A stretch of DNA of 64,000 nt from Pseudomonadota bacterium (GTDB lineage Bacteria > Chloroflexota > UBA6077 > JAJPHF01). Shown here piece after piece: positions 26,293 to 33,267 of the stretch; the first letter of the stretch is position 1, and each line of letters begins with the position of its first letter. The notes below the pieces were generated by a model that saw only the letters and a list, made by a program, of their open reading frames with translations, was not told the origin of the DNA and did no database searches. The position numbers were made by a program, and so were the translations under genes. Location of the stretch: the NCBI GenBank assembly GCA_021325365.1, contig JAJPHF010000113.1, forward strand, positions 42,920 to 106,919. The letters run 5' to 3'.

Positions 26293-27846
26293 ATGCCGAA
26301 GACGCGGACGGAGCTAGCCGCGAAGCTCGACGCGGTCGAGGCCGGCGTGCGCGCGGGCGACGAGCGGGCGGTCAAGCGACAGCACGACGAGGGGAAGCTC
26401 ACGGCGCGCGAGCGCATCGCCGCCCTGCTCGATCCCAGCTCGTTCGTCGAGGAGTTCATGCTCTCCGAGACGCACGTCACCGACTTCGGCATGGCCGAGC
26501 GCCGCCAGCCCACCGACGGCGTGGTCACCGGCTACGGCACGGTCGACGGGCGCCTCGTGTTCGTCTACGCCCAGGACCGTACCGTGCTCGCCGGGGCAGT
26601 GGGCAGCGCGCACGGCGAGAAGATCGCCTACGTCACCGAGCTAGCGCAGCGCGTCGGGGCGCCGGTGGTGGGGCTCCTCGACTCGGTCGGCGCCCGCATT
26701 CAGGAGGGCCTCGACGTCACGCGGGCCATCGGGCGGATCTTCAACGCCAACGTCCAGGCGTCGGGCGCCGTCCCGCAGGTGTCGGCCATCATGGGGCCGT
26801 GCATCGGCGTGGGCTCCTATTCGCCCGCCCTCACCGACTTCGTCCTCATGGTCCGCGGCACCAGCCAGATGTTCATCACCGGCCCGCCCGTGGTGAAGGA
26901 GGTGCTGGGCGAGGACGTAACGATGGAGGACCTGGGCGGCGCGAAGGTCCATAGCGAGCAGTCGGGCGTCGCGGACCTGATCGCGGACGACGACGCGGCC
27001 TGTCTGGCCCAGATTCGCAAGCTGCTCGGCTACCTGCCGGCCAGCCACCGCGAGCGACCGCCCCACCGCGCCAGCGACGACTCGCCTGACCGCGACGTCG
27101 AGGGCCTGGAAGCGCTGGTGCCCGAGGATCTGCGCAAGCCGTACAACATGGTGCAGGTCATCCGCCGCATCGTCGACGATGGCGACTTCCTGGAGCTAAA
27201 GCCGCGCTGGGCGCGCAACATGGTCATCGGCTTCGGGCGGCTGGGCGGTGACAGCGTGGGCTTCGTGGCCAACCAGCCCAACTGGCTCGGCGGCGCCATC
27301 GACATCGACGCCGCCGACAAGGCCACCCGCTTTATCCGCTTCTGCGACGCCTTTAACATCCCCCTCGTCACGCTCGTGGACGTGCCCGGCTTCTTCCCCG
27401 GGACCAAGCAGGAGCGCGGCGGCATCATCCGCCACGGTGCAAAGATGCTCTACGCCTACGCCGAGGCCACGGTCCCGAAGATCACCGTCTATCTCCGCAA
27501 GGGCTACGGCGGCGCGAAGCAGGCGATGTGTACGCGCGAGATGGGGGCCGATCAGGTGTTCGTCTGGCCGGGGGTGGAGCTAGCCGTCATGGGCGCGCCG
27601 GCCGCGGTGAACGTGCTCTACCGCCGCGAGATCGACCAGGCCGCCGACCCCGAAGCCGTGCGCCAGCAGCGCATCGAGGAGTTCAGCGAGCGATTCAGTG
27701 GGCCCTTCGACGCGCTGCAGAAGAGCTTCGCGCAGGCTGCCCTGCGCCCGCCCGAGACGCGCCGCCGCCTGATCCAGGCGCTGCGCATGCTGGCGACCAA
27801 GGAGCAGTCCGCCCCGCCGAAGAAACACGGATTGATGCCCGTCTAA
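26293..27846 (+). CDS. Carboxytransferase 12S-type subunit (propionyl/methylmalonyl-CoA)
   Basis: A 517-residue acyl-CoA carboxyltransferase with both crotonase-like halves. KLTARERIAALLDPSSFVEE opens it; VVTGYGTVDGRLVFVYAQD and DSVGARIQEGLDVTRAIG lie in the N-domain; MGPCIGVGSYSPAL and GEDVTMEDLGGAKVHSEQSG are strongly conserved; and DVPGFFPGTKQERGGIIRHG, with YLRKGYGGAKQAMCTREMGA, marks the C-domain. This is the propionyl-CoA carboxylase beta / transcarboxylase 12S family. It would exchange carboxyl between methylmalonyl-CoA and biotin. It is the last gene of the three-gene set, 118 bases after the 5S-type gene. Acetyl-CoA as substrate cannot be excluded by eye. Confidence 0.9.
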   Translation: MPKTRTELAAKLDAVEAGVRAGDERAVKRQHDEGKLTARERIAALLDPSSFVEEFMLSETHVTDFGMAERRQPTDGVVTGYGTVDGRLVFVYAQDRTVLAGAVGSAHGEKIAYVTELAQRVGAPVVGLLDSVGARIQEGLDVTRAIGRIFNANVQASGAVPQVSAIMGPCIGVGSYSPALTDFVLMVRGTSQMFITGPPVVKEVLGEDVTMEDLGGAKVHSEQSGVADLIADDDAACLAQIRKLLGYLPASHRERPPHRASDDSPDRDVEGLEALVPEDLRKPYNMVQVIRRIVDDGDFLELKPRWARNMVIGFGRLGGDSVGFVANQPNWLGGAIDIDAADKATRFIRFCDAFNIPLVTLVDVPGFFPGTKQERGGIIRHGAKMLYAYAEATVPKITVYLRKGYGGAKQAMCTREMGADQVFVWPGVELAVMGAPAAVNVLYRREIDQAADPEAVRQQRIEEFSERFSGPFDALQKSFAQAALRPPETRRRLIQALRMLATKEQSAPPKKHGLMPV

Positions 27847-27957
27847 GCTGTAACGTTCGCGGGCGGTATCCGTTTGATTGGGTGTAGCCCTACGGGGCCT
27901 CGGCTCAGGCTGCCATGCGCGACCGGGGCGGCCGGCTGGAGAAAGGTGAGGTCGAAC

Positions 27958-28425
27958 ATGCGCCGATTCGTTCTTGGCGTGGTGCTCGCGGCGGGCCTCA
28001 GCGTCGCGGCAAGCGGCGCGGCGTCCGCGCAGGTGCCCTTTGGCTACCCGAACTTCAACGGCTACCCCGGGGTCGGGTTCAGCCCGGTGTTCGGCCCGGG
28101 CTACGGCGGCGGGCCATACGGCACGATCCCCGACCCATATGGCTACGGCTTCCCCGGCAGCTACCAGTATCCCTACGGCTACCCGTTCGGCACCCCGCCG
28201 ATCTACGGGAACCAGGGCGGCATCGGCTTCACGTTCAACTCGCTGAACTACGCGCCGTTCGGCACGGCGATTAGCACGACGAATACGAGCCTGCTGCCGA
28301 ACGGCCTGCCGGGCTTCCCGAACGTGTCTACGAGCCTGACCGTGCTGCCGCTCTCCGCCGCGGGCCGCATCAGCCTCACGCCGACGAACGCCGGCAACTC
28401 CTTCAACGAGGTCGTCATCCGCTAG
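27958..28425 (+). CDS. Secreted Gly/Tyr/Pro-rich small protein
   Basis: A 155-residue protein with a signal peptide MRRFVLGVVLAAGLSVAASG and likely cleavage after ASA-Q near residue 24. The mature part to about residue 95 is made of Gly-Tyr-Pro-Phe-Asn turns (NFNGYPGVGF, GPGYGGGPYG, YPYGYPFGTPP), then Ser/Thr/Asn-rich sequence to the end. No Cys or charged catalytic cluster is visible. It may be a surface or biofilm matrix component; that is a guess from composition. The ATG at 27958 follows GAAAGGTGAGG. A similar small secreted protein starting MRRFILSLAV lies at 36058-36474. Confidence 0.75.
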   Translation: MRRFVLGVVLAAGLSVAASGAASAQVPFGYPNFNGYPGVGFSPVFGPGYGGGPYGTIPDPYGYGFPGSYQYPYGYPFGTPPIYGNQGGIGFTFNSLNYAPFGTAISTTNTSLLPNGLPGFPNVSTSLTVLPLSAAGRISLTPTNAGNSFNEVVIR

Positions 28426-28448
28426 CGGGTGCCATCCACGGAATTGCC

Positions 28449-28481
28449 GAGCGCCCGGCCCGCAGCCGGGCGCTCGCGTTT
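28449..28481 (+). terminator. Intrinsic terminator
   Basis: An 11-bp perfect stem (28449-28459 with 28465-28475) around a five-base loop, followed by GCGTTT. It lies 24 bases after the secreted-protein stop. Confidence 0.7.
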
Positions 28482-28540
28482 CCGCCGCTGACTCCGGCCG
28501 GCGAGCGCACCCGCCCGAGGGCTCCTGAGGACGGCTCGGC

Positions 28541-29185
28541 ATGACCTTCTCCATCGTCGCCTGGCTGCCAGAAACCGGCGAGCTGGGCGTGGGCGTGGCC
28601 ACCTGCAAGCCGGCCGTCGGTGGACGGGTCCCCTTCGTGCGCGCGGGCGCGGGCGCCGTCGCGTCGCAAGCGGTGAGCAATCCCTGGCTGGGTGTAGCGG
28701 CGCTCGACGCCCTCGGCCACGCACTGCCGGCCGAGTCCGCGTTGCGGGCCGCGCTGGCGATCGATCCCGCGCCGCACCTCCGGCAACTCCATCTCGTGGA
28801 CGGCGCGGGACGCACAGCCTCGTGGACCGGCGACGCCGTGCCAGACTGGCACGGGCACCTGCCCGGCGGCACGTTCTCCGTGGCCGGCAACACGCTTGTC
28901 GGCCCGGCCGTGCTGACCGAGATGGCCGCGGCCTACCGTGCGGCCGACGGCGACCTGGCCGCGCGCCTGCTGGCGGCCCTGGAGGCGGGCGACGCCGCGG
29001 GCGGGGACCGGCGCGGACGCCAATCGGCCGCGCTGGCCGTGGTCCGCGGCGATCCCTTCCCCTACGTCGACGTGCGCGTGGACGACGCGCCACGCCCGCT
29101 GCCGGAGCTGCGCCGCATCCTGGCGCTGTACCGCGAAGACCGCCTGGTGACCCCGCGCCCGCGCGCGGCTTACGTCAAGGAGTAG
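28541..29185 (+). CDS. DUF1028 family protein (Ntn-hydrolase-like fold)
   Basis: The 214 residues match the DUF1028 family almost end to end: MTFSIVAWLPETGELGVGVATC at the start, FVRAGAGAVASQAVSNPWLG, LVDGAGRTASWTGD, and HGHLPGGTFSVAGNTLVG, then ADGDLAARLLAALEAGDAAGGDRRGRQSAAL and a final RVDDAPRPLPELRRIL. The family is predicted to have an N-terminal-nucleophile hydrolase fold, with no generally established reaction. The product looks cytosolic. It stands alone between a terminator and a convergent aspartate dehydrogenase gene. Many members occur near peptidases and transporters, and a gamma-glutamyltransferase lies 1 kb away. Confidence 0.88.
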   Translation: MTFSIVAWLPETGELGVGVATCKPAVGGRVPFVRAGAGAVASQAVSNPWLGVAALDALGHALPAESALRAALAIDPAPHLRQLHLVDGAGRTASWTGDAVPDWHGHLPGGTFSVAGNTLVGPAVLTEMAAAYRAADGDLAARLLAALEAGDAAGGDRRGRQSAALAVVRGDPFPYVDVRVDDAPRPLPELRRILALYREDRLVTPRPRAAYVKE

Positions 29186-29203
29186 TCGCGGCGGCTGGCG
29201 CCC

Positions 29204-30058
29204 CTAAAGGCCGACGACTAGCGGAGCCAGCCGGTTGCGAACCGCCTTCAGCACGCTCATCGCCACGATCCGACCCGTCTTCGGGTTCTCTACAGAGGGC
29301 ACGTTCTGCAACACGAGCCGTAGCTCGCCGAAGGCGCCGCGGGCGCGCACCTCGTGGGTGTTGAGGGTGACTGTCGGGTCGGCGTAGACCCGCATGGCGG
29401 TCGCGTCCAGCCCGATGCCGGCCAGCGCCAGGGCAGCCGCCACGTTGACGTTCTGCGGGAAGAGCGCGACGCCCTCCCGCGCCGGCCCTTCGTAGAGCAA
29501 CACCGGCTCCGTCGCGGTCAGCGCCCGCGCCTCCCCGGCGGTGCCGCGCCAGGCTGCCGGCGGCTTGCGCGTGGTGATGCTCACCTCGTCGAGCCCGCCC
29601 ACGGCGGCGGCGCTGATGATGTCGAGCCCGGCGATCGCGCCCGACGGCACCAGGATCTGTCGTCCCGCTGCCCGCGCGGCCGCTCGCAGCCGCGCGAGCA
29701 GCGCCTCGTCGGCAAAGGCGCCGACGCTGACGACCATCAGATCGCGCCCGGCGGCCAGCATCGCCTCGCCGTACTGCCGCACCGCGTCATGGCCGCCGGC
29801 CTCCACGACCAGGTCCATCGGCTGCGCGGTGAAGGTGGCCAGGTCGGTCGTCAGCACGCCGCCGCCCGGCACGGCCCCGTGCCGCGACGGCTCACGCACC
29901 AGCGCGGCGGTCACGGCGACCGGCCCCGCGGCGCCAGCCGCGATGGCCTCCGCCAGCGGGCGCCCAATCGCCCCGAGCCCGATAAGCCCCACCCGTAGCG
30001 CGGGCGCCAGGTCCTCCACCTCGGTCCCTCGCCGATCGGCGCGCTCCTCGGCTCTCAC
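29204..30058 (-). CDS. nadX: L-aspartate dehydrogenase NadX
   Basis: NadX oxidises L-aspartate to iminoaspartate with NAD(P), the first step of de novo NAD synthesis in organisms lacking or supplementing NadB. The Rossmann start LRVGLIGLGAIGRPLAEAI is clear, followed by DLVVEAGGHDAVRQYGE, LMVVSVGAFADEALL, VPSGAIAGLDIISAA, ITTRKPPAAWRG, FPQNVNVAAALALAGIG and NTHEVRARGAFGEL. The last two include residues of the conserved catalytic domain, with the His of TLNTHEV. I give the longest start (GTG at 30058), but GTG at 30019 has a better ribosome site (GAGGG six bases upstream). No nadA or nadC gene is adjacent in this window. Confidence 0.88.
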   Translation of the reverse strand: MRAEERADRRGTEVEDLAPALRVGLIGLGAIGRPLAEAIAAGAAGPVAVTAALVREPSRHGAVPGGGVLTTDLATFTAQPMDLVVEAGGHDAVRQYGEAMLAAGRDLMVVSVGAFADEALLARLRAAARAAGRQILVPSGAIAGLDIISAAAVGGLDEVSITTRKPPAAWRGTAGEARALTATEPVLLYEGPAREGVALFPQNVNVAAALALAGIGLDATAMRVYADPTVTLNTHEVRARGAFGELRLVLQNVPSVENPKTGRIVAMSVLKAVRNRLAPLVVGL

Positions 30059-30210
30059 TCAACCCCCATCACGTGTCGCGTCATGCCCGCCCCGGCACGC
30101 CGCGAGCAGCCCCCCTCGATCCGGCGCGGTGCTCCCTCGTCAGAGCCGGGCGAGAGACGTCCTGGCCGCCCTTGCCCCGGATTCGGCACGCGGCACGCCG
30201 CGCTCGCGGC

Positions 30211-31869
30211 CTACCAGCCCAAGGCCAAGCCATCACGCGTCGGCGCCGCGCCGCCCATCAGCACGCCGGTCGCCGGGTCGCGCACGATCGCCTGGTGCGC
30301 CCCCACGCTGAGATCGGGGAGGCGGACGATGTCGTGGCCGCGCGCGGCCAGCGCCTCGACCACCGACGCGTCCAGGCGCGGCTCCACGGCCAGCGAGTAG
30401 CCGTCGTGCTGCTCGCGCTCAACCGTGCCCGGCCGGCTCGACCACTTGGTGGCGTCGATGGCCTCCTGGACGTTCAGGCCGTGGTCGATGATGCTCACCA
30501 GCAGCTGGAAGTTCGTCTGCACCTGGTCGTCGGCCCCCGGCGTGCCGCCGACCATGAACAGCTCGCGCCCCTGCTTCAGCAGGAAGGCGTTGAGCGTGTG
30601 CATCGTGCGCTTGCCCGGCGCGAGCTGGTTCGGGTGGCCGTCCTCCAGCCAGAAGCCAGACAGGCGATTGTTCAGCAGGATGCCCGTCCCCGGCACCACG
30701 ATGCCGGACGCCCACGGGCTGTAGACGCTTTGGATGAGCGAGGCGGCGTTGCCCGCCGCGTCCACGGCACAGAGATACGTCGTGTCGCCGCCCTTCGGGC
30801 GCAGGTCGAGCGCCGAGACCCGCTCGCGCGCCGCCCGGCGCGGGTCAATGCGCGCGCGCTGGCGCGCGGCGTGCTCGGGCGAGAGCAGCGTGTCGAGCGG
30901 CACGGCGACGCGCGATGGGTCGCCCAGGTAGGCGATGCGGTCCGCGAACGCCAGCTTCTTCGCCTCGACCATCAGGTGGATCGCGTCGACGCTGTTGTGG
31001 CCCATCCCAGCCAAGTCGAAGCCGCTGGCGATGTTCAGCTCTTCGAGCAGGATGAAGCCCTGCGAGACAGGCGGCGTCTCGTAGACGGTGTAGCCCCGGT
31101 AATCGGTCTGCAGCGGCGTGCGGAACGCGGCGAACGCGTCAACCGGCGCGGCGAAATCGCTCGGGGCCAGCAGGCCCCCGAGCCGCTGGCAGTGCTCGCC
31201 GATCGCCTGGCCGATCGGGCCGCCGTAGAACGCCCGCGGCCCCTCCGCGCCAATGGCCCGCAAGCACTCGGCTTTGTCGCGCTGCACCAGCAGCTGCCCC
31301 GTCCGCAGCGCTCGCCCACCCGGCAAGAACAGCGCGGCGGCGGCCGCGTCCCGCGCGAGCAAGTCGGCGAACTGCGCGCTCTGACGGGCGAGGTTCGGAT
31401 GCACCGGGAAGCCCTCGGCCGCGATCGCGACGGCCGGCGCCAGCAGGTCGGCAAGCGCGCGGGTGGCGAAGCGCTCGTGGAGCAGTGACCACCCGGCCAC
31501 CAGCCCCGGCAGCTCGACCGACAGGATGCCCCGCGCCGGGACCGTCTCATGGCCGTGCGCGCGGAACCAATCGACCGTGGCGGCCTGCGGCGCCGGGCCG
31601 CTCGCGTTGACGGCCACCACCTCGCCACTGGCCCCATCGTGGACCAGCGCGAACAGGTCTCCGCCAATCGTGTTCGCCTCGGGCAAGACGACGGTCAGCA
31701 CGGCGCCCGCGGCCAGCACGGCGTCCACGGCGTTGCCGCCCTCCTCGAGCACACGGAGGCCAACCTGCGAGGCGAGCGGGTGGCCGGTGGACACGACGCC
31801 GTGCGTGCCCAGCGCCATCGGGCGGCTGAGGGGCCGGCGCCTCTCTGGCGCGTAGGGCGTGGCGTGCAT
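30211..31869 (-). CDS. ggt: Gamma-glutamyltransferase / hydrolase
   Basis: Ggt cleaves the gamma-glutamyl bond of glutathione and related compounds and self-processes into two subunits. The precursor here is 552 residues. The large-subunit start GVVSTGHPLASQVGLRVLEEGGNAVDA and the NTIGGDLFALV motif are typical. The cleavage site and nucleophile is Thr363 in PKGGDTTYLCAVDAAGNA. The small subunit continues with SVYSPWASGIVVPGTGILLNNR, FMVGGTPGADDQVQTNFQLL. There is no signal peptide at the chosen ATG (31869, after AGGAGCTGCC), so the protein looks cytosolic, unlike many bacterial GGTs; it may act on gamma-glutamyl peptides or acylated amino acids instead. Confidence 0.9.
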   Translation of the reverse strand: MHATPYAPERRRPLSRPMALGTHGVVSTGHPLASQVGLRVLEEGGNAVDAVLAAGAVLTVVLPEANTIGGDLFALVHDGASGEVVAVNASGPAPQAATVDWFRAHGHETVPARGILSVELPGLVAGWSLLHERFATRALADLLAPAVAIAAEGFPVHPNLARQSAQFADLLARDAAAAALFLPGGRALRTGQLLVQRDKAECLRAIGAEGPRAFYGGPIGQAIGEHCQRLGGLLAPSDFAAPVDAFAAFRTPLQTDYRGYTVYETPPVSQGFILLEELNIASGFDLAGMGHNSVDAIHLMVEAKKLAFADRIAYLGDPSRVAVPLDTLLSPEHAARQRARIDPRRAARERVSALDLRPKGGDTTYLCAVDAAGNAASLIQSVYSPWASGIVVPGTGILLNNRLSGFWLEDGHPNQLAPGKRTMHTLNAFLLKQGRELFMVGGTPGADDQVQTNFQLLVSIIDHGLNVQEAIDATKWSSRPGTVEREQHDGYSLAVEPRLDASVVEALAARGHDIVRLPDLSVGAHQAIVRDPATGVLMGGAAPTRDGLALGW

Positions 31870-31993
31870 CGGCAGCTCCTAGCGGTTAGCTATGCGCCGT
31901 CAGCCGATCGCGCGCCGCCCGCTCACGGCGGCGCCCGGTTCGCTGACAGGGGTTCTCCGCGAGTCTAGCAAGGACCGGCGCGCGCGGCAACGA

Positions 31994-32002
31994 TGCTATA
32001 AT
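31994..32002 (+). promoter_or_regulatory. Extended -10 promoter for ABM-lut operon
   Basis: TGC followed by a perfect TATAAT (31997-32002) forms an extended -10; no good -35 is seen. The start would be near 32009, about 60 bases before the first gene. Confidence 0.65.
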
Positions 32003-32068
32003 TGCGGCACCCCTCCGCCGGGCGCGGCCCCTGGTGGGGTGGGCAGCCGCGCGAGGAGGCAGAGCGCC

Positions 32069-32704
32069 ATGTCGGTACTCGTCGCGTTCGTCCGCGAGGC
32101 ACAGCCGGGCCGGCCGGCCGAGGTTCGCGAGCTGCTCCGCACCTCCGCCCAAAGCGCCACGCAGGAGCACCGCGGCATCCGCACGTACCAGGTGCTCCAG
32201 GGGCGCGCGCAGTCGAACCTCTACGTCGAGCTGGTGGAGTGGGAGAGTCGCCGCGCCTTCCAGAAGGCGATGGAGCAGCTCCGCGATCGCGACGAGCAGT
32301 TCCGCGCGCAATTCCTGCGGACGGCTCACGTCCGCGTCTATCGGCCGCTGGAGATCGTGCGGGTGCACCGCCGCGAGCCAAAGGCTGTCGGCGTGGGCCT
32401 GGTGCGTGTGAAGGCCGGCAGCGAGGACGAGTTCGCGCGCGTCATGCGCGAACAACTGCACCGCCGCCTCCGCGACCGGCCCGGCCTGTTGGCCACAGGC
32501 GTCTATCAGGGCGAGGACGAGCCGCACCAGTTCCTCATCCGCAACGCCTGGGACAGCGAGCAGGACATGCTGGCTCATCGCGCCTGGATGACCCGCGAGG
32601 TGCTGCCCGTCACCGATCCCCACGTGGCTCGGCGGGAGCTGCTGGACCTCCTGATGCGCTGGCACTACCGGCAGACGCCGCTCGCCTCTCCCGAGGCGGT
32701 GTGA
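32069..32704 (+). CDS. Tandem ABM-domain protein (antibiotic biosynthesis monooxygenase-like fold)
   Basis: A 211-residue protein built of two ABM/dimeric alpha-beta barrel halves. Half one (about 1-100) has EVRELLRTSAQSATQEHRGIRTYQVL and NLYVELVEWESRRAFQKAME. Half two (about 110-205) has RVKAGSEDEFARVMREQL, GLLATGVYQGEDEPHQFLIRNAWDS and HRAWM. No cofactor-binding residue is certain, and the fold also includes heme-degrading and non-catalytic proteins. The ATG at 32069 follows GAGGAGG. The stop overlaps the GTG of the next gene, lutC, so it is probably translated together with the lactate-utilisation proteins. A link to lactate or redox metabolism is inferred from this. Confidence 0.75.
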   Translation: MSVLVAFVREAQPGRPAEVRELLRTSAQSATQEHRGIRTYQVLQGRAQSNLYVELVEWESRRAFQKAMEQLRDRDEQFRAQFLRTAHVRVYRPLEIVRVHRREPKAVGVGLVRVKAGSEDEFARVMREQLHRRLRDRPGLLATGVYQGEDEPHQFLIRNAWDSEQDMLAHRAWMTREVLPVTDPHVARRELLDLLMRWHYRQTPLASPEAV

Positions 32705-33267
32705 GCGCCGCCGCGCAGGCAACGCTGGTAGCCTTGTTTGCCGAGCGGGCCGCCAGCGTGGGCACGGCGGTCCACGCCACGCCGCGCGCGGGCGCGTGTG
32801 ATCGTGTCCTCAAGCTGCTAGACGCCCACCCGGCGCGCACGGTCGCGCTGGACGCCGCCGCCCGCGAAACCCTCTCGGAGCTAGTGCCGGTGCTAAGCGC
32901 GGCGGGCCTCGGCGTCGTGCCGGCTGACGCCGCGCCCCCCGTGCTGGCGGCAACCGACGCCGGCGTGTCCTGGGCGGCCTTCGGGGTGGCGGAGACAGGC
33001 TCGGTCGCGCTGGCCAGCCCGGCGCCCGGCGACCGGCTGGTGAGCATGCTGCCACCGCTCCACCTGGTCTTGCTGCGCCAAAGCGACCTGCTCGCCGACC
33101 TGGACGCTGCCGGCGCGCGCCTGCGCGCGTGGACCGCGGGCGCCGCCCGCCAGCCCTACGTGTCGCTGGTGACCGGCGCCAGCCGCACCTCGGATATCGA
33201 GCGCGTCCTGACCATCGGCGTCCACGGCCCGCGCGCGCAGCATGTCCTACTCCTCGACGACGAGTAG
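32701..33267 (+). CDS. lutC: LUD-domain protein LutC (LldG)
   Basis: LutC is the small subunit of the LutABC L-lactate-oxidising iron-sulphur complex. The 188-residue product has the LUD fold hallmarks GVSWAAFGVAETGSVALAS, RLVSMLPPLHLVLLRQSDLL, and the terminal TGASRTSDIERVLTIGVHGPRAQHVLLLDDE. The HGP and TSDIE motifs are shared by LutC proteins. It begins with a GTG overlapping the preceding stop (GTGA), and its own end overlaps the largest proposed start of the fused LutBA gene by 26 bases. It is probably translated within one operon with both. Confidence 0.9.
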   Translation: MSAAAQATLVALFAERAASVGTAVHATPRAGACDRVLKLLDAHPARTVALDAAARETLSELVPVLSAAGLGVVPADAAPPVLAATDAGVSWAAFGVAETGSVALASPAPGDRLVSMLPPLHLVLLRQSDLLADLDAAGARLRAWTAGAARQPYVSLVTGASRTSDIERVLTIGVHGPRAQHVLLLDDE

